Positions 1-8,220 of a stretch of DNA of 64,000 nt are shown piece after piece; position 1 is the first letter of the stretch, and each line of letters starts with the position of its first letter. Position numbers and translations under genes: made by a program. The stretch comes from JAGQVA01 sp041391725 (lineage in GTDB: Bacteria > Bacteroidota > Bacteroidia > J057), in assembly GCA_041391725.1 (NCBI GenBank), contig JAWKNL010000001.1, forward strand, positions 124,001-188,000. The letters run 5' to 3'. Under the pieces are notes generated by a model that was not told the DNA's origin, did not search any database, and was given only the letters and a program-made list of their open reading frames with translations.

Positions 1-88
1 ACTTCGGACTTCCTGCTGAGCAATCACCATCACCGATCTTCGGGATTACAAAGGAATTGGATTTCCCTACTTTGGTATTTGGCATCCC
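1..88. repeat. Dispersed repeat, copy 1
   Basis: Bases 1-49 match 2018-2066 with one mismatch, and bases 28-86 match 2881-2939 almost exactly. It is the longest of three copies and contains both halves seen separately elsewhere. No transposase, terminal inverted repeat or target duplication is visible. The copies flank and separate the two PIN-toxin modules. Confidence 0.8.
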
Positions 89-333
89 GAAAAAATTCTA
101 TTCGTAATTTTAAATATAGGGACACCAAAGAGTTGAAACCACATGAAATTCCAAAAGAAACTAGCAAAAATGCCTTTCTGGGTTATCAGGATTCCGAAGG
201 AAGAGTGATTCTTTTCAACTATCAAATTAACGTAAACGGCGAATTTGACCATATTGATTATGAATTTTATGGTCCCGGAAAATATAATCCCGCGGCAGCT
301 GATTCCCGACCTGACCCTACTGAAAAACAATAA
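1..333 (+). CDS. Hypothetical protein, 3' part, frame open through the window start
   Basis: The frame is open from base 1 to the stop at 331-333. The only start-like codon is a TTG at 79, which lies inside the dispersed repeat at 1-88, so the real start may be outside the window, or the repeat may have replaced the original 5' end. The unique part (about residues 30-110 of the open frame) is hydrophilic and rich in Asp, Tyr and Pro, with no signal peptide and no family I recognise. The stop is 9 nt before the next lipoprotein gene, so the two may be co-transcribed. Whether this is a real gene is uncertain. Confidence 0.35.
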   Translation, partial: TSDFLLSNHHHRSSGLQRNWISLLWYLASRKNSIRNFKYRDTKELKPHEIPKETSKNAFLGYQDSEGRVILFNYQINVNGEFDHIDYEFYGPGKYNPAAADSRPDPTEKQ

Positions 334-342
334 TACAAACCG

Positions 343-969
343 ATGAAACAATCCTGGCTATTTTTCCTGATCCCTATTACCGGTGGCATTTTGAACCTTT
401 TCGCCTGCTCAGCATCAAAACCGATCCCATCGTCAGATGAACCCCAACAGGCAACTTATACTTTTTTGGTATTGCCTGAACATGAAATTGTGGAATATCA
501 CGCTAAATCAGGATTTTCCAGCGGATTTCATTATTTTAGGTATACGGATTGGTGGGAAGTTTCTCGTACTCGTGGAGAAAGATGCCGTCTGCCTTACTCA
601 GAAGAAACATTCTTCTGGCAGAACGACACCTTATTTGATGTATTTCCCCGGCTGGGAAATCGGGCAATGCTAACGAAAAGTATGGAGAGAGATACGATTC
701 TATTTATGTATACATATATTTCATTGGCAGGAGAAAAAGATTTTTTGCGCAACCGAAAAGCCTTTCAATACCGAATACATTATTACCCGATTGATCCGAC
801 ATCGTTTTTAGAGATGACCTATCTCGAAGGGGTAGGATTTATCCGGGCACATAGTCAAAATCCCAGAAACCCCAAGTATGCCTGTACATGGGAGTTGATA
901 AAAATCAACGGGGTAAAACTGAAGAAGTTTTTGCGGAGGCATAAAGATTTTGCGTTGATCGTTGAATAG
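343..969 (+). CDS. Predicted lipoprotein, unknown function
   Basis: 208 residues. The N terminus is a lipoprotein signal: Lys2, a hydrophobic core, then Leu-Phe-Ala-Cys with Cys22 as the lipidated residue, and a Ser/Pro-rich linker after it. The mature part is a mixed alpha/beta globular domain rich in aromatic residues and I do not recognise it. The ATG at 343 follows the previous stop by 9 nt. It is probably anchored in the inner or outer membrane facing the periplasm. No neighbour suggests a role. Confidence 0.6.
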   Translation: MKQSWLFFLIPITGGILNLFACSASKPIPSSDEPQQATYTFLVLPEHEIVEYHAKSGFSSGFHYFRYTDWWEVSRTRGERCRLPYSEETFFWQNDTLFDVFPRLGNRAMLTKSMERDTILFMYTYISLAGEKDFLRNRKAFQYRIHYYPIDPTSFLEMTYLEGVGFIRAHSQNPRNPKYACTWELIKINGVKLKKFLRRHKDFALIVE

Positions 970-1258
970 CGGGAATATGTCCGGTCATACTATGCTTTCT
1001 CCCCCAGTATAACCTATCGAAAAATCAGAAATCCCCGCTATTTTTCTCGGCCTGCACAAACCCACCCGCCGCATGGAGTTGTGGAAAACCGAAGATGACC
1101 CCGACTTTGAGACTGTCCCCCTCTTCACCTACGATTCCCGTCATCACAGGACCCACGACAAAAAAGGAAAGGCAGATATTCAAGCTTTTTGCTTAGCTCA
1201 TTGTGTTTACTGCCAGTGGCCCGGTATCGTTTACGTTCAGGCGAGGTGGCAAGATTGT

Positions 1259-1651
1259 TTATAGACTATGCGGGTCAATCACCTTTATTCCGTCAATATT
1301 TTTAAAATCTGAAGTGTTGCGCGTAATCAATGTTAAGTCATACACCAGTGCTGTAGCAGCGATGATGGCATCGGGGAGTTTGATTCTGTGTGCTTTGCGA
1401 ATCTCAGCCGTTTTAAGTTTGATAGGCCGTTCCAGTTCAATGACCAGCGCATCGCTGATGAAATTTTGAAGCACCTCCATATCCTTTTCAGTTGCCGCTT
1501 TCCAGCAAAGTAGTTCAATCTCTGTGATAGCGGAAATACACGGCTGGGATTCATTTAGAGAATCATCTATAAATTTTTCGGCAGCCGGCGGGAATTGTTG
1601 TTGCAGATAATAGATTGCCGTATTGGTATCCCAGATGTATTTTATTCCCAT
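1259..1651 (-). CDS. vapC: PIN-domain toxin of a type II toxin-antitoxin module
   Basis: 130 residues, the usual VapC length. The PIN acidic residues are present: Asp8 in the WDTN start motif, Glu44, Asp94 in LPDAIIAAT and Asp115 in the NTSDF motif. VapC-type PIN toxins are Mg-dependent ribonucleases, often cutting initiator tRNA or rRNA; the target here is unknown. The start overlaps the upstream antitoxin by 10 nt, the typical arrangement for translational coupling. With all four acidic residues kept, the nuclease looks intact. Confidence 0.85.
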   Translation of the reverse strand: MGIKYIWDTNTAIYYLQQQFPPAAEKFIDDSLNESQPCISAITEIELLCWKAATEKDMEVLQNFISDALVIELERPIKLKTAEIRKAHRIKLPDAIIAATALVYDLTLITRNTSDFKNIDGIKVIDPHSL

Positions 1652-1848
1652 CCGTTGCGCAGTTCATTCAGTTGGCTGTCAATGTCGGCAAGGGTTTGCC
1701 TGGACATTGCACCTTTATAACGCGCTGCCCAATTGACTTCAGACTGTGTCTTTTCTTTCCGCACCCGTATCAGCTGCAAAAGTTCCAGATCTTGCAGAAG
1801 CTTGATGACTTTCTCGTTGATGATGTCGATGGTTACGGTTCGTATCAT
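1642..1848 (-). CDS. Antitoxin partner of the PIN toxin
   Basis: 68 residues from the ATG at 1848. A longer open frame reaches 1959, but its extra N terminus is not antitoxin-like, so the internal start is chosen. The N-terminal 35 residues look like a beta strand followed by a helix rich in Leu and Lys (possible dimerisation or DNA-binding part). The C terminus is charged, as expected for a toxin-neutralising tail. It precedes and overlaps the toxin gene. The sub-family was not identified; the assignment rests mainly on context. Confidence 0.6.
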   Translation of the reverse strand: MIRTVTIDIINEKVIKLLQDLELLQLIRVRKEKTQSEVNWAARYKGAMSRQTLADIDSQLNELRNGWE

Positions 1849-2017
1849 AGAGATTCCCTGATTTAAAGCAAAAATAGGCAAAATAATTGGACGAAAGAAA
1901 TGCCGGATGGGTTGTATATAAGGAAAGGCGGGTTTGATATGGATAACCTGAAATGTCAATACACCGTGGACTCATCCACCCTCCAAACATCTGCCAACTG
2001 CTTATGTCTCTAATCTG

Positions 2018-2066
2018 ACTTCGGACGTCCTGCTGAGCAATCACCATCACCGATCTTCGGGATTAC
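2018..2066. repeat. Dispersed repeat, copy 2 (left half only)
   Basis: 49 bases match window positions 1-49 with one difference (g for t near the left end). It lies between the two divergently arranged PIN-toxin modules. The right half of the repeat is absent here: sequence after the shared GATTAC is unrelated. Confidence 0.8.
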
Positions 2067-2164
2067 CAGCTGGTTGATTGTCTTCCTTTGTAATTTTCCA
2101 TTTGCCGTGGGATTTTTTCCGTATATTCGCAGTAACGATATGTGTCCTTAATGAACCAGATTCT

Positions 2165-2410
2165 ATGATCATTACCATTGAGACATCCGGAATGCATGAA
2201 TTAGAACAACTTTTGATTCTTCTCAAAAGTCTGAATATCACTCAGGTAAAAATCGAACCGCCGTTGCCTCAACCAGCTCTTACACCAGGGGATAAAACGC
2301 TGTCTCCTTCCACACTTTTTGGTATTTGGAAAAAACAACCCCGTACACTGGAAGCGATTCGTGCCTCAGCATGGGAACGCAAAAAAACCAATGGTAATGG
2401 TACTGTGTGA
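2165..2410 (+). CDS. Antitoxin partner of the second PIN toxin
   Basis: 81 residues from the ATG at 2165, the first Met giving a sensible antitoxin N terminus; the frame upstream to 2078 is open but unlike a protein start. The C-terminal part has the pattern LFGIWKK...LEAIR..AWERKK, a toxin-wrapping segment I associate with small antitoxins paired to PIN toxins in Bacteroidota and Cyanobacteria. It overlaps the toxin start, implying translational coupling and autoregulation. Confidence 0.65.
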   Translation: MIITIETSGMHELEQLLILLKSLNITQVKIEPPLPQPALTPGDKTLSPSTLFGIWKKQPRTLEAIRASAWERKKTNGNGTV

Positions 2411-2765
2411 TACCAATATTCTGATTAGTGCTTTTAATGGCAGGGAAGACACGATTGAGAAGTTAAACCAGATTGGCCTGTCGGAAATTGTATTGTCTGC
2501 GGTAACGGTGATGGAACTTTTTCAGGGAATGAGTAACAAATCCGAACTTGTCAAAATCAAAAAGCAGATCAGGTTTTACGATGTTGTTCAGATTGACAGG
2601 AATATTTCTGAAAAAGCGATTGAATTTGTCGAAAAATTTAAACTAAGTCTCGGCTTACAAATCCCCGACGCGATTATCGGTGCTACGGGGGTAGTGTATC
2701 AAATCCCGCTTTTCACATATAATGTAAAAGATTTTCATTTTTTGCCCGGGATTATTTTCTACTAA
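2397..2765 (+). CDS. vapC: PIN-domain toxin, second module
   Basis: 122 residues from ATG 2397; a second in-frame ATG at 2391 would add two residues. PIN catalytic residues are all present: Asp5 in the CDTN motif, Glu40 in VMELFQG, Asp91 in IPDAIIGAT and Asp112 in NVKDF. The start lies 14 nt inside the antitoxin gene. The module faces away from the first one with a repeat copy between them. Predicted to be an RNase held in check by its partner. Confidence 0.85.
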   Translation: MVLCDTNILISAFNGREDTIEKLNQIGLSEIVLSAVTVMELFQGMSNKSELVKIKKQIRFYDVVQIDRNISEKAIEFVEKFKLSLGLQIPDAIIGATGVVYQIPLFTYNVKDFHFLPGIIFY

Positions 2766-3124
2766 TTGGCTAAGTATTCATCGCAAAATTTGGAATGATT
2801 TCGGCTTTTTGATAGTGCCATCATACCCATCTGTATTTTCTCCGGATGCCGCCTCCAGAGAAATCGGACTGAGCTAGCGCCATCACCGATCTTCGGGATT
2901 ACAAAGGAATTGGATTTCCCTACTTTGGTATTTGGCATTCCTTGTACCTTTATGGCATCTTCGATTTGTCATTCCGGGCAATGGCATGAAATATAGAAAA
3001 CCCAGGACATTCCTGCCCTCCTATGCGCCAGATTGAAATCAGGTGCTATGGTTAGCCGCCAGACGATTTTTTATTTATCTTTACCTGCTACACTCCGGAT
3101 ACAACCTGGCAATCACCTCAACCC
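2766..3124. other. Gene-free stretch with repeat copy 3
   Basis: No convincing gene on either strand. Bases 2881-2939 are the third copy of the dispersed repeat (right half, matching 28-86). The rest is unremarkable. A TATCTTTA at 3076-3083 resembles the Bacteroidota -7 element and might serve nagA, but no clear -33 TTTG is seen. Confidence 0.6.
2881..2939. repeat. Dispersed repeat, copy 3 (right half)
   Basis: About 58 bases identical to positions 28-86. The left boundary differs from copy 1, so copies 2 and 3 share only their central 30-40 bases with each other. Confidence 0.8.
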
Positions 3125-4261
3125 ATGACCACCTCTCCCCTCCGGGCTATTCATTACCAAAGCCTGACACCGGTTCTCGTTTCCTGGCAAAATGGAAAGT
3201 TTGAATCCATACAAGCCGCTACTTCGGAAGAAGGACTGCCCGTGATTTATCCCGGACTGACAGACCTTCAGGTAAATGGATGGAAAGGCACCGATCTCAA
3301 CCGCCCGGGAGTAACCCCTGAAGATTTTGTAAGGATCACCCGTGAATTCCTCCCATTGGGAATTACTACCTGGTATCCTACGCTGATCACTCAGGCTGTT
3401 GAAACGCTGGAAGCCACGCTTCAGGCTTTTTCCGATATACATCCGCAAATCGCCGGTGCCACACCCGGTCTTCATCTCGAAGGCCCGTTTATCTCCCCTG
3501 AAGACGGGGCAAGAGGTGCGCATCCACGCAAATATGTAAGGCCGCCCGACTGGCAACTGATGGAAAAATGGATATCCCTCAGTGAAAATACCATCCGCCT
3601 GATCACACTTTCACCTGAGTGGCCGCAGGCGCCGGAGTTTATAAAAAAATGTGTGGCATCTGGTATAAAAGTTTCCATCGGACACACCCGGGCCGATACA
3701 ACCCAGATTCGAAACGCCGTGGAGGCAGGGGCTTCGCTCTCCACCCATCTGGGCAATGGCTCCGATCAGATGCTGCGACGGCATCCCAATTATATCTGGG
3801 ACCAGTTGGCGGAGGATGCGCTTTCGGCAACGATCATTACCGATGGATTTCACCTCCCCGATTCGGTCATCAAAAGCATTCTCAGGGTTAAAGGCAGACA
3901 GGCTATGCTGGTGAGTGATACGACGGCAATCGGCGGGCTTCCGCCCGGTGAATATCATGCCCCCATCGGCGGAACGGTCGTGCTGACACCTGAGGGGAAA
4001 TTACATATGGCGGAAAATGAAAATATGCTGGCAGGATCGGCCTCCAATCTTTTTGACTGCGTGCGTTATCTGGCATCAACGGGTATGGAATCTCTGGCTG
4101 CTGCCTGGGACCGTGCTTCGGTGCTTCCGGCGGGGTTTATGGAACTTCCCCAGGCTGCTGGACTGGCTGCCGGTGCGCCTGCCGATTTTGTGCTGATGGA
4201 AGCAGGGCAAATTGCCGGGGTGTGGAAAGCGGGGGTGCAGGTAAATGATAAAAACAGATGA
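3125..4261 (+). CDS. nagA: N-acetylglucosamine-6-phosphate deacetylase
   Basis: 378 residues, normal for NagA. The enzyme removes acetate from GlcNAc-6-phosphate in amino-sugar catabolism and peptidoglycan recycling; cytoplasmic. It is an amidohydrolase TIM barrel with the expected metal and catalytic positions: Glu119 in LHLEGPF, His187 in SIGHT, His208 in STHLGNG, a TDGFHL motif, and Asp265 in VSDTTAIGG as catalytic acid/base. The N-terminal strand motif is PGLTDLQVNG. The start ATG gives a normal N terminus. No nagB or transporter is adjacent. The next gene converges on it, with only 9 nt between the stops. Confidence 0.9.
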   Translation: MTTSPLRAIHYQSLTPVLVSWQNGKFESIQAATSEEGLPVIYPGLTDLQVNGWKGTDLNRPGVTPEDFVRITREFLPLGITTWYPTLITQAVETLEATLQAFSDIHPQIAGATPGLHLEGPFISPEDGARGAHPRKYVRPPDWQLMEKWISLSENTIRLITLSPEWPQAPEFIKKCVASGIKVSIGHTRADTTQIRNAVEAGASLSTHLGNGSDQMLRRHPNYIWDQLAEDALSATIITDGFHLPDSVIKSILRVKGRQAMLVSDTTAIGGLPPGEYHAPIGGTVVLTPEGKLHMAENENMLAGSASNLFDCVRYLASTGMESLAAAWDRASVLPAGFMELPQAAGLAAGAPADFVLMEAGQIAGVWKAGVQVNDKNR

Positions 4262-4270
4262 ATCACAGCG

Positions 4271-4798
4271 TTACCTGACAACCATCATACTGACGGCTCC
4301 TCTTTCAGGCGTATTCACGGGGTGAAATACTACCTCAGTCATGCCGTGCCGTCCCTGAAGGCCGAGAATAAGCTTTTCAGAGGAATAGGAAATGACTTTA
4401 TAGTTTAATACTTCGCCACCTTCCTCTATACTTTTTCCATTTATTTTCTGGCAAGTAAGAATAAGTCCCTGATGTTCGAGGTCGTAATCCCAGCGGCCCT
4501 CGCGTTTTTCATTATGGTCAAAGAGGGTATAGGTGTGGTTGACTGCGAGGAGAAAAAATCGCGGGTTTTCGGGGGCAGATCTTAAAACCTGACCATTATT
4601 GTAAGGGTCAAAATTGTAGTCAAATTGCCAGACAAGGATTTGGTTTTGGCGAATATCACAAAGGAGGGAATCGAGTGCGCCGGAAGGCGCCTGGCGTACA
4701 GCAGAGAAGCCGAGCAGAATCAGGGCTACCGGAACAACGGAGGTAATTCTGAAAAAATTTCTGCGAATGTTTGTGGGAGGTGTGATGAATCGGTTCAT
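4271..4798 (-). CDS. Hypothetical membrane-anchored or exported protein
   Basis: 175 residues. Residues about 18-34 form one hydrophobic segment after an Arg/Asn-rich start, consistent with an uncleaved anchor or signal peptide. No lipobox. The rest is a soluble beta-rich domain with several aromatic residues, which reminds me of lipocalin-like stress proteins of Bacteroidota, but no diagnostic motif is present. It ends 9 nt from the nagA stop, convergent. Function unknown. Confidence 0.55.
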   Translation of the reverse strand: MNRFITPPTNIRRNFFRITSVVPVALILLGFSAVRQAPSGALDSLLCDIRQNQILVWQFDYNFDPYNNGQVLRSAPENPRFFLLAVNHTYTLFDHNEKREGRWDYDLEHQGLILTCQKINGKSIEEGGEVLNYKVISYSSEKLILGLQGRHGMTEVVFHPVNTPERGAVSMMVVR

Positions 4799-5178
4799 AC
4801 TTCAGTTGGTTAGGGGTAGAATTGTCGTATTATCCGAATGATTTAGTTCGTTGTATGAAACAATAATCCAATAACCATTCCTCCGCACCCGGGAAAATTA
4901 AATTACTGATAATCAGTGTGATAAAAATTTCGTAATCGATTGCATATTCTCAATATGAGAAAATCGGATTCATTACGGAAGTAAATTCGGGTGGGTCAGA
5001 TGTTGTTGCTGGCGAAAAAACAATGCTAAAAATCATCCCGAAAGGAAAAAAAAGCACATAACGTAGGCACAAAATCTATTACCTTGGTATATTAGCTAAA
5101 ATGTACTTTTTTGGGAGAATGCGTACTTAAGAGGTACATTTGCCGCAAATCTGGATCAACGCCTAATATTGGAAAACA
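4799..5178. other. Intergenic region between divergent genes
   Basis: 380 nt between a minus-strand start and korA. AT-rich and without a coding frame. It contains the korAB promoter (separate entry) and a short imperfect hairpin TTCTCA-ata-TGAGAA near 4947-4961. No riboswitch or RNA gene recognised. Confidence 0.5.
5110..5142 (+). promoter_or_regulatory. Bacteroidota-type promoter of korAB
   Basis: TTTG at 5110-5113 (-33) and TACATTTG at 5135-5142 (-7, consensus TAnnTTTG) are separated by 21 nt, within the known 17-23 nt range. Transcription would begin near 5148-5150, giving a leader of about 30 nt before the korA ATG. Confidence 0.6.
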
Positions 5179-7017
5179 ATGAGCAGCCCCACCTTAAGAG
5201 ATGAAGTAACTGTAAAATTTGCAGGTGACTCCGGTGACGGTATGCAGCTCACGGGTGATCTTTTCACCACCAACACTGCACTCACCGGAAGTGATCTCGC
5301 CACTTTTCCCGATTTTCCCGCAGAAATCCGCGCCCCGGCCGGCACGCTTGCCGGTGTTTCCGGGTTCCAGCTTCACTTCGGAAGTAAGGAAATCTATACC
5401 CCGGGAGACCAGGTGGATGTACTGGTGGCAATGAATGCCGCTGCCCTCCGCGCCAACCTCCGCCAGATCAAAAAGGGCGGAACGGTGATTGTCAATACCG
5501 ATGGTTTTGACGGAAAAAACCTCCGCCTTGCCCGGTATGAAGACAATGAAAATCCTCTGGAGGACGATACACTGAAAGAATATGAGGTTTTTAAAGTGCC
5601 TGTAACCAAAATGACCCGTGAAGCGCTCAAAGACTCCTCACTGGGCACCAAAGAAAGGGACAGGTGTAAAAATATGTTTGTGCTCGGCTTTATCCTCTGG
5701 CGCTACGGAAGAAGCATGGATTCAGTAATAAAAAGCCTGAATGCCAAATTTGCCAAAAAACCTGATGCCCTGGATGCCAACCTTTCGGTTTTGAAGGCGG
5801 GCTATTATTTTGGAGAAACGACAGAAACTTTCTCTACTACTTATTCTGTCAAGGCAGCCACGCTACCCAAAGGTACATACAGAGGTATCACCGGAAATCA
5901 GGCACTCGTTTACGGTCTGATTGCTGCTGCCCAAAAATCCGGGCTTACGCTGTTTTACGGTTCGTACCCGATTACGCCTGCGTCAGACATCCTTCATATG
6001 CTGGCTGCACAGAAAAATTTTGGGGTACAGACGTTTCAGGCTGAGGATGAAATAGCGGCGATTGGTGCAGCAATTGGCGCTTCCTACGGCGGCGCACTGG
6101 CAATTACCGGTACCTCCGGCCCCGGCCTCGCGCTGAAAGGCGAGGCGATGGGACTTGCCCTTATGCTCGAATTGCCGCTGGTGATTGTCAATATCCAGCG
6201 CGGAGGCCCTTCTACAGGTCTGCCCACCAAAACCGAACAGGCAGATTTGCTCATGGCATACTATGGCCGCAACGGAGAGAGTCCGATTCCGATTGTTTCT
6301 GCCAGTACGCCTGCCGATGCTTTTGATGCTGCTTTTGAAGCCTGTCGTATTTCTGTACAGCATATGACCCCGGTATTGCTTCTCAGCGACGGGTATATTG
6401 CCAATGGCGCTGAGCCCTGGCGCATCCCCAAAGCAGCTGATCTGCCAGGTATCGTGGTGAACTTTGCCAAACCCAAAGCCGACGGAGAGGTGTTTCTGCC
6501 TTACAAACGCGACGAAAACCTTGTCCGCCAATGGGCAATTCCCGGTACACCCGGACTCGCACACAGAATCGGAGGTCTCGAAAAAGAAAAGGATACCGGC
6601 AACGTTTCCTATGATCCGCAAAACCATGAGTATATGGTGAAAACCCGCGAAGCCAAAGTGGAAAAGATCGCCGATTTTATCCCACTTCAGCAACTGGAAG
6701 CGGGCCCTGAAAAAGGAAAAGTGCTTGTGCTGGGCTGGGGCTCTACCTATGGGGTAGCCAAATCTGTTACTACCGAGCTGCTGTTTGAGGGATATTCTGT
6801 CGCGCATGCGCATTTGCGTTATTTGCGGCCTTTCCCCCGGAACCTCGGCGAAATTCTGAGAAATTACGAAAAGGTAATTATCCCCGAAATCAACAATGGC
6901 CAGCTCTCGCGTGTGATCAGGGATAAATTTCTCCTGCCGGTCGTGCAATACAATAAAATTCAGGGAGTGCCGATTACTCACTCCGAACTGAAAGATTTTG
7001 TGCTAACACAGTTCTGA
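5179..7017 (+). CDS. korA: 2-oxoacid:ferredoxin oxidoreductase, fused gamma-alpha subunit
   Basis: 612 residues. This subunit of 2-oxoglutarate:ferredoxin oxidoreductase works with KorB in oxygen-tolerant TCA-cycle decarboxylation, giving acyl-CoA, CO2 and reduced ferredoxin. Residues 1 to about 195 are the gamma domain (FAGDSGDGMQLTGDLF near the N terminus). From about residue 230 comes the pyrimidine-binding alpha domain with the YPITP motif near 263-267 and a TGTSGPGLALK turn; the C-terminal domain II follows. The gamma-alpha fusion is the form common in Bacteroidota and Actinobacteria. korB begins 23 nt later, and a consensus promoter precedes the gene. The substrate could be another 2-oxoacid, but 2-oxoglutarate is most likely. 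Confidence 0.9.
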   Translation: MSSPTLRDEVTVKFAGDSGDGMQLTGDLFTTNTALTGSDLATFPDFPAEIRAPAGTLAGVSGFQLHFGSKEIYTPGDQVDVLVAMNAAALRANLRQIKKGGTVIVNTDGFDGKNLRLARYEDNENPLEDDTLKEYEVFKVPVTKMTREALKDSSLGTKERDRCKNMFVLGFILWRYGRSMDSVIKSLNAKFAKKPDALDANLSVLKAGYYFGETTETFSTTYSVKAATLPKGTYRGITGNQALVYGLIAAAQKSGLTLFYGSYPITPASDILHMLAAQKNFGVQTFQAEDEIAAIGAAIGASYGGALAITGTSGPGLALKGEAMGLALMLELPLVIVNIQRGGPSTGLPTKTEQADLLMAYYGRNGESPIPIVSASTPADAFDAAFEACRISVQHMTPVLLLSDGYIANGAEPWRIPKAADLPGIVVNFAKPKADGEVFLPYKRDENLVRQWAIPGTPGLAHRIGGLEKEKDTGNVSYDPQNHEYMVKTREAKVEKIADFIPLQQLEAGPEKGKVLVLGWGSTYGVAKSVTTELLFEGYSVAHAHLRYLRPFPRNLGEILRNYEKVIIPEINNGQLSRVIRDKFLLPVVQYNKIQGVPITHSELKDFVLTQF

Positions 7018-7040
7018 TTTTCTGTTTCACAAAAACATTC

Positions 7041-8093
7041 ATGGATATGTCAAACTTACCACCTTCAAATGGGGCATCTAACCTGAAAGCCAAGGACTTT
7101 GCAACTGACCAGGAGGTCAGATGGTGTCCGGGTTGCGGGGATTATTCCATATTAAAACAGGTTCAGACCGTCATGGCCGAGTTTGGGCTTGATAAAGATA
7201 AAGTCGCAGTAATTTCCGGAATTGGCTGCTCTTCCCGGTTCCCATATTATATGGATACCTACGGTATGCATTCCATTCACGGACGTGCCCCGGCGATTGT
7301 TTCGGGCCTCCGCATCGCCAATCCTGAGATCAGCGTATGGATGGTTACCGGCGACGGCGACGGGCTTTCGATCGGAGGAAATCACCTGCTACATATTCTT
7401 CGCCGTAACTTCAATGTGAACATTATGATGTTCAACAATCAGATTTACGGTCTGACCAAAGGGCAGTATTCTCCCACGTCTGAAAGGGATAAACTCACCA
7501 AATCCACTCCTATGGGCTCGCTCGACTACCCTGTCAACCCCCTGGCTTTTGCTATGGGAGCAGGAGGAACCTTTGTGGCCCGTTCGCTGGACAGAGATCC
7601 CATCCACATGAAAGAAATGCTTCGCCGTAGTCAGGTTCATCATGGAACCAGCTTTCTGGAGATTTACCAGAACTGTAATATTTTTAATGATGGTGCATTT
7701 TTCCCTTTTACCGAAAAAGAAACCAAAAAAGCCAATGGCATTTACCTGGAGCAGGAGCAACCACTGATCTTTGGCGACAATGACGAATGGGGCATTCGCC
7801 TTGACGGGTACAAACCTGAAATCGTGTCCCTTGCCGATGGAAGCTACAGTGCCTCCGACCTTTGGGTTCACGATGAGCAGGATATGTTTAAAGCGCAGAT
7901 GCTCACCCGTTTCTTCGACGATCCGCACCATAAAGAGCAGGGGTATTTCCCCCGGCCATTTGGGGTAATCTACGAAACCGAAAGACCCTGCTATGAAGAT
8001 ATGGTTCACCAGCAGATTGCCACAGCCAAATCCAAAAAAGGAGATGGCGACCTTGACCAGCTGCTCCGGGGCAACGCTACCTGGGAAATCTGA
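7041..8093 (+). CDS. korB: 2-oxoacid:ferredoxin oxidoreductase, beta subunit
   Basis: 350 residues, normal for KorB. It binds thiamine diphosphate and one 4Fe-4S cluster. Cys29 and Cys32 form the WCPGCGDYS motif, a further Cys lies in GIGCSSRFPYY, and the ThDP/Mg motif GDGDGLSIGGNH is near residue 110. The HGRA motif for CoA/ThDP is also present. ATGs at 7041 and 7047 are both possible; the first is used. It forms an operon with korA, followed by a strong hairpin terminator. Confidence 0.9.
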   Translation: MDMSNLPPSNGASNLKAKDFATDQEVRWCPGCGDYSILKQVQTVMAEFGLDKDKVAVISGIGCSSRFPYYMDTYGMHSIHGRAPAIVSGLRIANPEISVWMVTGDGDGLSIGGNHLLHILRRNFNVNIMMFNNQIYGLTKGQYSPTSERDKLTKSTPMGSLDYPVNPLAFAMGAGGTFVARSLDRDPIHMKEMLRRSQVHHGTSFLEIYQNCNIFNDGAFFPFTEKETKKANGIYLEQEQPLIFGDNDEWGIRLDGYKPEIVSLADGSYSASDLWVHDEQDMFKAQMLTRFFDDPHHKEQGYFPRPFGVIYETERPCYEDMVHQQIATAKSKKGDGDLDQLLRGNATWEI

Positions 8094-8128
8094 CATTCTA
8101 CCGCAATCCCTGATTGCAAAAACCTATT

Positions 8129-8172
8129 TGAGACGTCTCAATTTCATCTGAGACGTCTCATTTTCTTTTTTG
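8129..8172 (+). terminator. Rho-independent terminator of korAB
   Basis: Two identical 12-mers TGAGACGTCTCA at 8129-8140 and 8149-8160, each self-complementary, pair to a 12-bp stem with an 8-nt loop. They are followed by TTTTCTTTTTT. It lies 35 nt after the korB stop. Confidence 0.75.
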
Positions 8173-8220
8173 GGGCGAATGCTTCCTCCCGGTGGTGTTG
8201 GTTTGGGGAAAAATTTATCT

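Noticed and set aside
1073..1264. 63-codon plus-strand frame
   Set aside because: No good start, no family, short; treated only as a possible remnant.
5983..6981. 332-codon minus-strand frame
   Set aside because: Antisense to korA, which has clear domain motifs.
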